Source of the DNA: Nibrella saemangeumensis
GTDB taxonomy: Bacteria; Bacteroidota; Bacteroidia; Cytophagales; Spirosomataceae
Direction of reading: 5' to 3'
Assembly: GCF_039541915.1 (NCBI RefSeq)
Contig: NZ_BAABHD010000080.1
Location: 105,049-169,048 of the forward strand
Length of the DNA stretch: 64,000 nt
Under the pieces are notes generated by a model that did no database searches, was not told the origin of the DNA, and saw only the letters and a program-made list of their open reading frames with translations. The translations under genes were made by a program, and so were the position numbers. Shown here piece after piece: positions 43,886-52,290 of this stretch. Position 1 is the first letter of the stretch, and each line of letters begins with the position of its first letter.

Positions 43886-46800
43886 TTACCGTAGCGCCTG
43901 GTATAGGATCTCCGCCGGATGCTGGGCTTTACGGCCCGTACCATCTTTGATCTGGTGCCGGCAACTGGTGCCCGGTGCGGCAATGATCACGTCGTCCGGC
44001 TGCTGCCGTACCGTTGGAAACAGCACCAGTTCGCCAATTTGCATAGAGACGTCGTAGTGTTCCGCTTCGTAGCCAAACGAACCGGCCATCCCGCAGCAGC
44101 CCGAGGGAATCAACTGCACCGAATAATTCTTCGGCAGCGACAGGATCTTCTTCACCGGCACCAGCGACGATAAGGCTTTCTGGTGGCAATGCCCGTGCAC
44201 CTTAATCAGCCGTGTCTCGGTGCTGAAGACATCCGGTTTAATACGTCCGGCGTCGGCCTCCTGCGCCAGCCATTCTTCAAACAGATAGGTATGACGGGCA
44301 ATGTGCTGCGCATCGGCTTTAAGGTCGTGTGGCACCAGGTCCGGGTATTCGTCGCGGAACGTCAGAATGGCCGACGGCTCCAGACCGACCAGCGGCTGCT
44401 GCTCCGAAACAATGTCTTTCAGCATCGTTACGTTCCGGATAGCAATCTTCCGGGCCTCTTCGACCAGTCCCTTCGACAGATAAGTACGGCCGCTCTCGAT
44501 GTGGTCCGGTATGGCTACCGGGTAGCCCAACCGCTCCAGCAGCATGATGGCTTTCTGCCCAACTTCTACGTCGTTGTAGTTGGTGAACTCATCGCAGAAG
44601 AGATTTACAGGCAGCAGTTGGCGGTTGGCAGTAGGCAGACTGGACTCCCCTTGTTTACTGCCTACTCCTTTCTGCCCACCGCCCACTGACAACTGCCTAC
44701 TGGAAAACCACTTCCGCAGCGTCGTATCTGCCAGCATCGGCATGGTGCGGTCGGGGTGAAAGCCGACCAGGCGGTTGGCCAGTTTACGCAGGGCAGGTGT
44801 GTTATAGATGGCGTTGTAGGCCCAGGGAGCAATGCTGGCCAGCGACATCATTCTGGTGAAATTGCCCACCAGCCGCGCCCGCATCGGCACGCCTTTTTCG
44901 GCGTAGTGCTGCTGCGTAAACTCGGCTTTCATCCGAGCCATATCGACGCTGGAGGGGCATTCGGCTTTGCAGCCTTTGCAGGAGAGGCAGAGGTCCAGCA
45001 CGTCCTTTACGGCCTCGTAGTCGTAGTCAGACGGATTGGCTTTATTGGTGTAAAAATGGCGCAGTATATTGGCCCGAGCCCGCGTGGTATCTCGTTCGCT
45101 TCGGGTGGCCATGTAGCTGGGGCACATGGTGCCGCCGGTAATTTCGGTTTTGCGGCAATCGCCGGAGCCGGAGCATTTTTCGGCCAGGGCAAGCAGGCCG
45201 CCTTCGGCCGAGAAGTCGAAAATGGTCTGGGGTTGCGGCACCTCCCGGTCGGGTTCGTTCCGCATGAACTCGTTCATCGGCGGGGTATCCACAATCTTGC
45301 CGGGGTTGAATACCCCGTGTGGGTCCCACAGCCGCTTGGTGTCTTTGATGAGCTGGAAGTTCTCCTCGCCCAGCATAAAGCCGATAAATTCACCCCGCAG
45401 GCGGCCGTCGCCATGCTCTCCGGACAGGGACCCACCGTACTTTTTTACCAGAGCCGCCGTATCGACCAGCAGATCCCGAAACGCCTTCCGGCCTTCCGAT
45501 GTCTTCAGGTTCATGAGTGTCAGCGCGTGCAGTTCACCCGCCCCGGCATGCGCCGAATACTCCAGCTGAAGGCCATGTTTCTCGGTAGACATGCGATCCA
45601 GTTCGTCGATGAAGTCGGGCAGGTCACGCACGTCTACTGCACAGTCTTCAATGACGTTGGCCGGTTTTGCTTCACCGGGAATGTTGTACATGATGCCCAG
45701 ACCCGCTTTCCGCAGATCCCAGGCTTTTTTCGAATCACTACCGTACAGCACCGGGTATGCATAACCCATCCCTTTTTCCTGCAACGCCCGAATGAAAGCC
45801 TCACCCTTACGCCGGACACCCTCCAGCGTCTCGTCGTGAAACTCAACCATCAGAATGGCCTTTGGATCACCTTCGACAAACACCCGGTTTTTCGCCTGCT
45901 CAATGTTGGTCTTGGTCAGTTGCAGGATATAATCATCGACCACCTCGGAGGCCGAGCATTGATGCGCCAGGGCCACCAGGTTTGCCTCGAGCGTTTCCCG
46001 GATAGTCATAAAATGGGCACACACCAGCGTTACTTCCTTCGGCGGTAACGGGATCAGGTTCAGCTTCGCTTCGGTCACAAAGCAAAGCGTTCCCTCCGAG
46101 CCAGCAATAAGTTTACAGAAGTTGAAGGGAATGAGCTGGTCAGGATTTGAAACGGCTCGTCGTTCCGGTCCTGACCGGTCCTGTGGCGGATTTGCAATCC
46201 GCTGTTCAGCTTCTAACTGCGTTTCCTCGATCTCGCCGGAAGCGGTGACGAGAGGATTGGAAATATGCTGGGCAGCGTGGGTAAAAAACGGCAGCAGGGC
46301 ATCCACGGCATAACCGGTATTCCGGCGGGTAACAGTGGGCTTGGGGAAACCCTCGCGGATGTTTTGCTGGATATTTGAATTGGTCAGCCACTCGCGGGTT
46401 TGCTGGTAGAGCTGCTGTTCCAGCGGGCTTTTTACGTTTTCACCGTGGCATTTGGCGTCAAACTCGTCCTGAGTCAGGGGTCCGAACGTTACCTCGGCTC
46501 CGTCGCTCAGGATGGTTTTGGCCTCCAGCAGGTGATCGCGGGTGGTGCCCCAGATAATCGAGTGCAGACCGCAGGAATTATTGCCGATCATCCCGCCGAT
46601 CATGGCCCGGCTGGCGGTAGAGGTTTCCGGTCCAAACAACAGACCATAGGGCTTCAGAATGGCGTTGAGGTCATCGCGAATCACGCCCGGCTGTACCCGC
46701 ACCCAGCGCTCTTCGGCGTTGACTTCCAATATTCCCCCAAAGTATTTTGATATATCGACCACAATACCGTTTCCGACCACCTGCCCGGCCAGCGAGGTAC

Positions 46801-47032
46801 CGGCGGCCCTGGGTATAAGTCCGATGCCGTGCTGCCGTGAAAAGCGCACCAGCCGTTTAATATCGTCGACGGTACGGGGCAGCGCTACCGCCGTGGGCAT
46901 TTCCTGGTAAACGGAGGCATCGGTAGCATACAGCATCCGTTGGGCGGTATGCTGGGGGGTATCATTATAATACAAGTCGCCTTCAAACGACTGCGCTAAA
47001 TCACGAAACGGGGTAGCCGATAGCTTAAACAT
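43886..47032 (-). CDS. FAD-linked oxidase / Fe-S oxidoreductase fusion (YdiJ-like)
   Basis: A 1048-residue fusion of a GlcD-like flavoprotein and a GlcF-like Fe-S subunit, as in YdiJ and D-lactate dehydrogenases (about 1018 residues in YdiJ). FAD binding: GTSLAGQVVGNGIVVD and MIGGMIGNNSCG near 80-160; FAD-oxidase C domain about 310-570 (SAHAGAGELHAL, GSLSGEHGDG). Two Fe-S sites: CSGSGDCRKTEITGGTMC and CLSCKGCKAECP near 615-690. CCG-type redox domain near 940-990 (HGHCHQKAL, SGCCGMAGSFG). It would oxidise a D-2-hydroxy acid and pass electrons to the chain. Residues about 777-807 and 277-297 are repeat-derived insertions described separately. Confidence 0.9.
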   Translation of the reverse strand: MFKLSATPFRDLAQSFEGDLYYNDTPQHTAQRMLYATDASVYQEMPTAVALPRTVDDIKRLVRFSRQHGIGLIPRAAGTSLAGQVVGNGIVVDISKYFGGILEVNAEERWVRVQPGVIRDDLNAILKPYGLLFGPETSTASRAMIGGMIGNNSCGLHSIIWGTTRDHLLEAKTILSDGAEVTFGPLTQDEFDAKCHGENVKSPLEQQLYQQTREWLTNSNIQQNIREGFPKPTVTRRNTGYAVDALLPFFTHAAQHISNPLVTASGEIEETQLEAEQRIANPPQDRSGPERRAVSNPDQLIPFNFCKLIAGSEGTLCFVTEAKLNLIPLPPKEVTLVCAHFMTIRETLEANLVALAHQCSASEVVDDYILQLTKTNIEQAKNRVFVEGDPKAILMVEFHDETLEGVRRKGEAFIRALQEKGMGYAYPVLYGSDSKKAWDLRKAGLGIMYNIPGEAKPANVIEDCAVDVRDLPDFIDELDRMSTEKHGLQLEYSAHAGAGELHALTLMNLKTSEGRKAFRDLLVDTAALVKKYGGSLSGEHGDGRLRGEFIGFMLGEENFQLIKDTKRLWDPHGVFNPGKIVDTPPMNEFMRNEPDREVPQPQTIFDFSAEGGLLALAEKCSGSGDCRKTEITGGTMCPSYMATRSERDTTRARANILRHFYTNKANPSDYDYEAVKDVLDLCLSCKGCKAECPSSVDMARMKAEFTQQHYAEKGVPMRARLVGNFTRMMSLASIAPWAYNAIYNTPALRKLANRLVGFHPDRTMPMLADTTLRKWFSSRQLSVGGGQKGVGSKQGESSLPTANRQLLPVNLFCDEFTNYNDVEVGQKAIMLLERLGYPVAIPDHIESGRTYLSKGLVEEARKIAIRNVTMLKDIVSEQQPLVGLEPSAILTFRDEYPDLVPHDLKADAQHIARHTYLFEEWLAQEADAGRIKPDVFSTETRLIKVHGHCHQKALSSLVPVKKILSLPKNYSVQLIPSGCCGMAGSFGYEAEHYDVSMQIGELVLFPTVRQQPDDVIIAAPGTSCRHQIKDGTGRKAQHPAEILYQALR
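44614..44702 (-). repeat. Word-type inverted repeat inserted in frame in the YdiJ-like gene
   Basis: This stretch is made of the words CAGTAGGCAG, CAGTTGG and GGCGGTGGGCAG on both strands, like the intergenic repeat at 55304-55379. The complementary pieces CAGTAGGCAG (44629-44638) and CTGCCTACT (44659-44667) can pair. On the gene strand it encodes residues about 777-807 (SSRQLSVGGGQKGVGSKQG...), low-complexity and unlike the flanking enzyme. Confidence 0.75.
46186..46202 (-). repeat. GCGGATT-TGC-AATCCGC hairpin inside the YdiJ-like gene
   Basis: A perfect 7-base stem, GCGGATT, loop TGC, AATCCGC. It lies in a stretch (about 46141-46202) with a direct repeat CCGGTCCTGACCGGTCCTG and encodes a low-complexity linker (IANPPQDRSGPERRAVS). 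The same stem-TTGCAA-stem pattern occurs intergenically at 52187-52205. Confidence 0.55.
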
Positions 47033-47116
47033 ACCTTAAAATTACAAAAAATCCGGACGCCATACCATCATGGATGACTCCGGAGCGAAAGTTGCGTGAG
47101 TGAATGGATTACGCCA

Positions 47117-47470
47117 TCAGCGACTACCTGGCTTGTCCAGCGCCCGCTTAAGCATTCCTCCAATGAAACTACCGGCGAAGGTAAGCAGCATAGCACCGTA
47201 AAGGCTAAACGTCTCGATCTCGATGTCGGACGAGATGCGGGGCGGGTTGGTAAACAGCTCGTATCCCAGCCAGATGAAGCTGGCCTGGAGAATTGCCAGA
47301 AACCAACCCCGGCGCGGCTCAATAAAGCCGAGACCGGCCGACAGGGCGGCAGCCGCCAGAAACGGCAGGTGAATAGAGGGCGTTACTTTAATGATAATCA
47401 CCATCAGAATACTGCCCGCTAAGGTTATATAGCCGTTCAGCAGCAGCCGACGGTCAAAAAAGTCATTCAT
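47117..47470 (-). CDS. Small multi-pass membrane protein of unknown function
   Basis: A 117-residue protein from the ATG at 47470 (an in-frame start 13 codons upstream adds little). Three or four hydrophobic stretches are evident (LLNGYITLAGSILMVIIIKV, LPFLAAAALSAGLGFI, FLAILQASFIWLGYELF, MLLTFAGSFIGGML). It is not recognised. It lies downstream of the YdiJ-like gene on the same strand but 84 bases before it, so it is probably transcribed separately. Confidence 0.7.
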   Translation of the reverse strand: MNDFFDRRLLLNGYITLAGSILMVIIIKVTPSIHLPFLAAAALSAGLGFIEPRRGWFLAILQASFIWLGYELFTNPPRISSDIEIETFSLYGAMLLTFAGSFIGGMLKRALDKPGSR

Positions 47471-47603
47471 GAAGTGGGTGGTCAAACCAGTTAACACGCG
47501 TCCTGCCAAAGGCCAATCGCTAGGTTTCAGGGACGATTCGATTTAAAAGTAGTTATCTATTCCGACACGGAAAAGTGTCTGATAAACATAAACAACTCAA
47601 CTT

Positions 47604-47789
47604 ATGAATGTCAAACGAATTTTCGGAATCATCCTGACGCTGCTTGGCATCGCCGGACTGATTTACGGTGCCATGGATATGATGCAGGGTGGTGTCGCCC
47701 GGGCATCCATAATCTACGCTGTCCTGGGTGGGATCTTCTTCTTCACCGGGATAAGTCTGATTCGCACGACCCGGGACGCTGCTGAATAA
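47604..47789 (+). CDS. Very small two-helix membrane protein
   Basis: A 61-residue protein with two transmembrane helices (IFGIILTLLGIAGLIYGAM, ASIIYAVLGGIFFFTGISLI) and a short charged C-terminus. Proteins of this form are common in Bacteroidota and carry no known function. A clear terminator follows at 47803-47828, which supports a real transcript. Confidence 0.75.
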   Translation: MNVKRIFGIILTLLGIAGLIYGAMDMMQGGVARASIIYAVLGGIFFFTGISLIRTTRDAAE

Positions 47790-47802
47790 TATAGCTTTAT
47801 TT

Positions 47803-47828
47803 CCTGACGGGCCACTCAGCCCGTCAGG
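47803..47828. terminator. Two-way terminator between convergent genes
   Basis: A perfect 10-base stem, CCTGACGGGC (47803-47812) and GCCCGTCAGG (47819-47828), six-base loop. AGCTTTA on the left and AGCTTTT on the right give T tracts in both directions. It lies between the small membrane protein and the convergent nucleotidyltransferase gene. Confidence 0.85.
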
Positions 47829-47837
47829 AGCTTTTCA

Positions 47838-48737
47838 CTACGCCCATAGATCGGCCGGGTATGTCCCGGAATCGTGTAACCGTTTCAGGGATGCCTGCAC
47901 CATCGGCTTATCGTCCGGGTACGTTACCCCAAACCATTCTGACCGGCTCCGGAACACCTTACAGGCTCCCTGATCGTTTTGGATCAATGCCGTCATCACC
48001 GTCGGAATATAAAACTCCGCCTTAGGCGCATCAAAATTCAGGCGGGCGTACTCCTCAAACTGCCGCTGCACCAGCGGAAATACGGCCGGCTTAAAGCCCC
48101 AGAAGTTCATGGATACCGGTGTGTCCGGCGTCAACGGTGTCAGGCCTTCGGCTTCCTCGTAGACAATCTGTCCCTCTTTCCGGTAAATCTTCGTCCGTTC
48201 GATCACCGACGCCAGGTTGCCTTTGTCATCTACCGCGCACACCCCGCGGGATACAGAACCATACTCGGAAAGGGTATTCTGCACTTCATAACCGACCATA
48301 GCGTGTAGCTGGTCGTTGGTATCATTTTGCAGAAACTCACCCATAATCTGGAAAGCTTCCAGCCCGTAGAAATCATCGGCGTTGATCACCGCAAACGGGG
48401 TATCGGTCTGCTCTTTGGCGCATAACATGGCGTGGCCGGTTCCCCAGGGTTTGGTGCGCTGAACGGCACCCAGATCGGCCGGAACATACGATTGCAGGCT
48501 CTGGATGGCATACTCATAGGCAATGCGGCCGTCCAGTTTCGGTTTAAAAACTTCTTCAAAATCATCCCGCAACTCTTCACGGATTATGAATACGACCTTG
48601 CCAAAACCAGCCCGTATGGCATCGTACAGGGAGTAATCAATAATGGTTTCACCGTTCGGGCCGAACTGGTCAAGCTGTTTGATACCTCCGTAGCGGCTGC
48701 CCATGCCGGCCGCCAGAATGAGAAGAGTAGGTTGCAT
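47838..48737 (-). CDS. Sugar-phosphate nucleotidyltransferase
   Basis: A 299-residue NTP-transferase with the signature LAAGMGSRYGG at residues 8-18, the Lys/Gln contact in IKQLDQFG, and INADDFYGLEAF with the metal-binding Asp. It resembles the UTP-glucose-1-phosphate uridylyltransferase / glucose-1-phosphate nucleotidyltransferase-like group of Bacteroidota. The nucleotide and sugar are not determined by sequence alone. A promoter-like TAACTTTG lies 81 bases upstream. Confidence 0.85.
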   Translation of the reverse strand: MQPTLLILAAGMGSRYGGIKQLDQFGPNGETIIDYSLYDAIRAGFGKVVFIIREELRDDFEEVFKPKLDGRIAYEYAIQSLQSYVPADLGAVQRTKPWGTGHAMLCAKEQTDTPFAVINADDFYGLEAFQIMGEFLQNDTNDQLHAMVGYEVQNTLSEYGSVSRGVCAVDDKGNLASVIERTKIYRKEGQIVYEEAEGLTPLTPDTPVSMNFWGFKPAVFPLVQRQFEEYARLNFDAPKAEFYIPTVMTALIQNDQGACKVFRSRSEWFGVTYPDDKPMVQASLKRLHDSGTYPADLWA

Positions 48738-48817
48738 TCGATTGATGTTATGCGTTTGAGTAAAGCCCTTATTGGTTGAGTAGTTAATGGCTTGCTTGGT
48801 TAACTGGTAAAGGCGGG

Positions 48818-48850
48818 CAAAGTTAGTAAAAACCAGTACAGCTCACCTAA
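48818..48850 (-). promoter_or_regulatory. Promoter for the nucleotidyltransferase gene
   Basis: On the minus strand TAACTTTG (48818-48825), a match to the -7 consensus, with TTAG (48847-48850) at a spacing of 21 as a one-mismatch -33 element. Start codon is at 48737. Confidence 0.5.
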
Positions 48851-48958
48851 CGGCTATTTTTGTGGCCTTCGGAAACCGCTTAATCATAATTACTGATAAA
48901 ACTTTATTGGAATCGTTATACAATAGAGAAATTAGCGTTATAATTGTAAGTAAAACAA

Positions 48959-48976
48959 TAGTTGTTTAAGCAACTA
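48959..48976. promoter_or_regulatory. Candidate MarR-type operator upstream of hmgA
   Basis: TAGTTGTTT (48959-48967) followed by AAGCAACTA (48968-48976): an 18-base palindrome with one mismatched pair, about 80 bases before the hmgA start. Its size and symmetry are those of MarR-family operators, and a MarR gene lies in the operon downstream. The link is inference. Confidence 0.5.
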
Positions 48977-48998
48977 AATTATACTTCATCAATAAACG

Positions 48999-49030
48999 CC
49001 GGTGGAGGTACAAATTCGTATCTCCGCCGG
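48999..49030 (+). repeat. Imperfect stem-loop in the hmgA leader
   Basis: CCGGTGGAGGTAC (48999-49011), AAATTC loop, GTATCTCCGCCGG (49018-49030); 11 of 13 positions pair. It lies 28 bases before the hmgA ATG. It may be a mobile-repeat remnant or an RNA leader hairpin. Confidence 0.45.
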
Positions 49031-49058
49031 AATAAAACCCAACAAAATTTAGTATCCC

Positions 49059-50216
49059 ATGCCATTCTACCATACACTCGGTCAGATTCCTCCCAAACGG
49101 CATACGCAGTTTGAGAAGCCGGACGGGGGGCTATACTACGAGCAGCTGTTCGGCACCATCGGATTCGATGGCATGTCGTCGCTGCTGTACCACATCCACC
49201 GTCCGACTATGGTAAAAGAGGTGCTGGAGAGCGTAGCCATGGAGCCGAAATTGGCAGTGGAGAAAAATATGCTGTCGCGCAAACTCATCGGCTTCGACAT
49301 TACCCCCGTCGACGATTTTATCGAGAGCCGGGTGCCGCTGCTAGTCAACAAGGATGTGATCTTCGGCCTGGCAGCACCGCGTCGGTCCATGACCGAGTAT
49401 TTCTACAAGAATGCCGACTCCGACGAGATGCTGTTCATTCACCGGGGCTCCGGTAACCTGCGGACGCTGCTTGGCACCATCCCTTTCGAATACGGCGATT
49501 ACCTGGTGATTCCGAGGGGCATGATCTACCAGATCGAGTTCAACAGCGACGATAACCGGCTGCTGTACCTGGAGTCTCACACGCCGATTTACACGCCCAA
49601 GCGCTACCGGAACCACTTCGGGCAGTTGCTGGAGCATTCGCCGTTCTGTGAGCGGGACTTTGTTCTGCCGCGTGACCTGGAGACGCACGACGAGAAGGGT
49701 GAGTTTCTGATGAAGATCAAGAAACAGGGTTCGCTGCACTCGCTGGTATACGCATCACACCCATTCGACGTGGTTGGCTGGGATGGTTACAATTTCCCGT
49801 ACGGTTTCTCCATTTTCAATTTTGAGCCGATAACGGGTCGCGTACACCAGCCGCCACCCGTGCACCAGACGTTCCAGACCGATTCCTTTGTGGTTTGCTC
49901 GTTCTGCCCCCGTCTGTACGACTATCACCCGAAGGCCATCCCGGCTCCGTACAACCACTCCAACATCGACTCCGATGAGGTGTTGTATTACGTAGACGGT
50001 GATTTTATGAGCCGCAACGACATCGCCAAAGGGCACATTACGCTGCATCCGGGCGGCATTCCGCACGGTCCGCACCCCGGTGCTATGGAGCGGAGCATTG
50101 GCAAGAAAGAGACGCAGGAGTATGCCGTGATGGTCGATACCTTCCGCCCGCTGATGCTGACGGAACAGGCCATGCGAATCGACGATGGCAAGTATTATAA
50201 ATCATGGTTAGAATAA
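49059..50216 (+). CDS. hmgA: Homogentisate 1,2-dioxygenase
   Basis: A 385-residue iron dioxygenase that opens the homogentisate ring to maleylacetoacetate in tyrosine breakdown. Ligand-rich motifs are visible: CPRLYDYHPKAIPAPYNHSN and HPGGIPHGPHPGAMERSIG, with iron-binding His/Glu near residues 285-335. It is shorter than the about 440-residue human and Pseudomonas forms, as in many Bacteroidota. It is the first gene of a run on the plus strand and is 24 bases before hpd. Confidence 0.92.
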   Translation: MPFYHTLGQIPPKRHTQFEKPDGGLYYEQLFGTIGFDGMSSLLYHIHRPTMVKEVLESVAMEPKLAVEKNMLSRKLIGFDITPVDDFIESRVPLLVNKDVIFGLAAPRRSMTEYFYKNADSDEMLFIHRGSGNLRTLLGTIPFEYGDYLVIPRGMIYQIEFNSDDNRLLYLESHTPIYTPKRYRNHFGQLLEHSPFCERDFVLPRDLETHDEKGEFLMKIKKQGSLHSLVYASHPFDVVGWDGYNFPYGFSIFNFEPITGRVHQPPPVHQTFQTDSFVVCSFCPRLYDYHPKAIPAPYNHSNIDSDEVLYYVDGDFMSRNDIAKGHITLHPGGIPHGPHPGAMERSIGKKETQEYAVMVDTFRPLMLTEQAMRIDDGKYYKSWLE

Positions 50217-50240
50217 CCTCATCAACATCAACAAACAGTT

Positions 50241-51374
50241 ATGCAAGCATTTGAAACCAACGAAGCCCTGCTGACGCCCGACGCAGTGGACTTCCTGCCA
50301 CTAAACGGCACCGATTATCTGGAACTATACGTGAGCAATGCCAAACAGGCGGCTCATTACTTCCAGACGGCGTTTGGCTTTCAGCCGCTGGCCCATGCGG
50401 GGCTGGAAACCGGCCTGAAAGACCGTGATTCGTACGTAGTGGTGCAGGATAAAATCCGGCTGGTGCTGACCTCCCCGCTGAAAGGCGGTACCGACGTAGG
50501 TCGCCACATCGACCAGCACGGGGATGGCGTCCGGGTTATTGCCCTTTGGGTCGATGATGCCACGGCGGCTTTTGAGGAGACGACGCAACGCGGTGCCCGG
50601 CCGTTCATGCAACCGACCCGCGAAGAAGATGAGCATGGCTATATTGTCCGCTCGGGTATTCATACCTACGGCGACACCGTCCATATTTTCGTAGAGCGCA
50701 ACGGATACAACGGCGTGTTTATGCCCGGCTTTCAAGCCTGGAACCCGTATTACCGGCCGGAGCCGGTGGGCCTGAAGTACGTCGACCATATGGTCGGTAA
50801 CGTCGGCTGGAATGAAATGAACGAATGGGTTAACTTCTACGCCAACATTATGGGCTTTAAGCAGCTGATCTCGTTCGACGACAAAGACATTTCGACCGAC
50901 TACACCGCGCTGATGAGCAAGGTGATGAGCAACGGCAACGGGCGTATTAAATTCCCCATCAACGAACCAGCCGAGGGCAAGAAGAAATCACAGGTGGAAG
51001 AGTATCTGGATTTCTACGGCGGTTCCGGCGTACAGCACATTGCGGTTGCAACCGACAACATCGTAGAAACTGTGATGGCGCTGCGCGACCGGGGTGTTGA
51101 GTTCCTGAAAGTCCCCGACACGTACTACGACGACCTGCTCGACCGCGTCGGCCACATCGACGAAGAAATCGCTACGCTGCGACCGCTGGGCATCCTGGTC
51201 GACCGCGACGAGGAAGGGTATCTGCTACAGCTTTTTACGAAGCCGATTTGTCCGCGCCCGACGCTGTTTTTTGAAATCATCCAGCGCAAGGGAGCCAAAT
51301 CGTTTGGCAAAGGCAACTTCAAAGCCTTATTCGAAGCAATAGAACGGGAGCAGGAATTGAGAGGAACGCTTTAA
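50241..51374 (+). CDS. hpd: 4-hydroxyphenylpyruvate dioxygenase
   Basis: A 377-residue enzyme with two VOC domains. The iron ligands of the C-terminal domain are visible: His in YVDHMVGNVG, His in GVQHIAVAT and Glu in TLFFEIIQRKG. It converts 4-hydroxyphenylpyruvate to homogentisate, the substrate of hmgA. Length and motifs fit bacterial HPD. The gene is co-transcribed with hmgA (24 bases apart). Confidence 0.94.
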   Translation: MQAFETNEALLTPDAVDFLPLNGTDYLELYVSNAKQAAHYFQTAFGFQPLAHAGLETGLKDRDSYVVVQDKIRLVLTSPLKGGTDVGRHIDQHGDGVRVIALWVDDATAAFEETTQRGARPFMQPTREEDEHGYIVRSGIHTYGDTVHIFVERNGYNGVFMPGFQAWNPYYRPEPVGLKYVDHMVGNVGWNEMNEWVNFYANIMGFKQLISFDDKDISTDYTALMSKVMSNGNGRIKFPINEPAEGKKKSQVEEYLDFYGGSGVQHIAVATDNIVETVMALRDRGVEFLKVPDTYYDDLLDRVGHIDEEIATLRPLGILVDRDEEGYLLQLFTKPICPRPTLFFEIIQRKGAKSFGKGNFKALFEAIEREQELRGTL

Positions 51375-51388
51375 AAGGTGAAAGCGCG

Positions 51389-51454
51389 AAAGAGTGAAAG
51401 CGCGATAAACAGGTAGTGTAACCGCTCTTTCACTCATTCACTCTTTCACTCTTT
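51389..51454. repeat. Word-type inverted repeat between hpd and phhA
   Basis: AAAGAGTGAAAG (51389-51400) and CTTTCACTCTTT (51443-51454) are complementary over 12 bases. The whole stretch is built of GTGAAAG and CTTTCACTC words in tandem. It lies between co-directional genes and would form an RNA hairpin in the operon transcript. Confidence 0.7.
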
Positions 51455-51460
51455 ACCATT

Positions 51461-52186
51461 ATGACTCAGGAATATAACAAATACACCCCCGATGACCAGG
51501 AAGTCTGGCGCATTCTGTTTGAGCGCCAGATGGCGCAGTTGCCGGGTAAAGCCAGCCAGGCGTACCTGGACGGCATTGAGAAGACGGGGTTTGTGGCCGA
51601 CCACATCCCCCACTTTGAACGAGACCTGAATCCCCGCTTGGAGCAGTTGACAGGCTGGCGGGTGTCGGCTGTGCCGGGGCTGATTGCCAACAAGGAGTTT
51701 TTTGAGCTGATGGCCAACCGCAACTTCCCGGCCACCACCTGGCTGCGCCGACGCGACCAGCTCGAATACCTGCAGGAGCCGGATATGTTCCATGATACCT
51801 TTGGCCATGTCCCGCTGCTCTCGAACCAATCGTTCTGCGATTTTCTGGCCGCTCTAAGCCGGATTGCATTGCGATTTATAGAAAGCGATGAAGCCATCGA
51901 GATGATTTCGCGGCTGTACTGGTACACGGTGGAGTTCGGGCTGATTCAGGAAGACGGGCAGTTAAAGATCTATGGGGGCGGCATTCTGTCATCGGTGGGC
52001 GAGACGTCATACAGCCTGTACAGCGACGTACCGAAGCGAATCCCGTATGATGTGGAGACGCTGCTGCGCACCCCTTACATCATCGACCGCTACCAGGATC
52101 AGTATTTTGTGATTGAGTCGTACGAACAACTGTTCCATTCCATTGCCGAGATTGAGGAGAAGCTGGAGGGGTTGCTGGTTCTGTAG
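51461..52186 (+). CDS. phhA: Phenylalanine 4-monooxygenase
   Basis: A 241-residue bacterial-type phenylalanine hydroxylase (no regulatory domain). Iron ligands are in HDTFGHVPLL (both His) and the Glu in WYTVEFGLI. It makes tyrosine from phenylalanine using a pterin cofactor. Together with hpd and hmgA it completes the front end of phenylalanine breakdown. A tyrosine aminotransferase is not in the window. Confidence 0.93.
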   Translation: MTQEYNKYTPDDQEVWRILFERQMAQLPGKASQAYLDGIEKTGFVADHIPHFERDLNPRLEQLTGWRVSAVPGLIANKEFFELMANRNFPATTWLRRRDQLEYLQEPDMFHDTFGHVPLLSNQSFCDFLAALSRIALRFIESDEAIEMISRLYWYTVEFGLIQEDGQLKIYGGGILSSVGETSYSLYSDVPKRIPYDVETLLRTPYIIDRYQDQYFVIESYEQLFHSIAEIEEKLEGLLVL

Positions 52187-52290
52187 AACGGTCTTGCAAA
52201 CCGTTTCTTCTCGTTATATTCCAGGCATCCTGGACACTCTCCCGCAGGAACGGTTTACAAAACCGTTGTACTGAAAACCGTTGTACAACT
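52187..52290. repeat. Cluster of three small hairpins between phhA and the MarR gene
   Basis: AACGGT-CTTGCAA-ACCGTT (52187-52205), CCAGG-CAT-CCTGG (52221-52233) and AACGGTTT-ACA-AAACCGTT (52249-52267), then a direct repeat of ACCGTTGTAC ending 12 bases before the MarR ATG. Its CCGTTGTAC end matches the right arm of the element at 40839-40881. Confidence 0.65.

Larger units (their letters stand above)
48738..49058. other. Intergenic region between the nucleotidyltransferase and hmgA
   Basis: 321 bases without a gene. It holds a promoter-like sequence for the minus-strand gene (48818-48850), an AT-rich stretch (48890-48990), an 18-base near-palindrome (48959-48976) and a stem-loop (48999-49030) before hmgA. 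No tRNA or small reading frame was seen. Confidence 0.6.

Noticed and set aside
44756..46048. A 430-residue plus-strand frame inside the YdiJ-like gene
   Set aside because: Antisense of a protein with clear FAD and Fe-S motifs.
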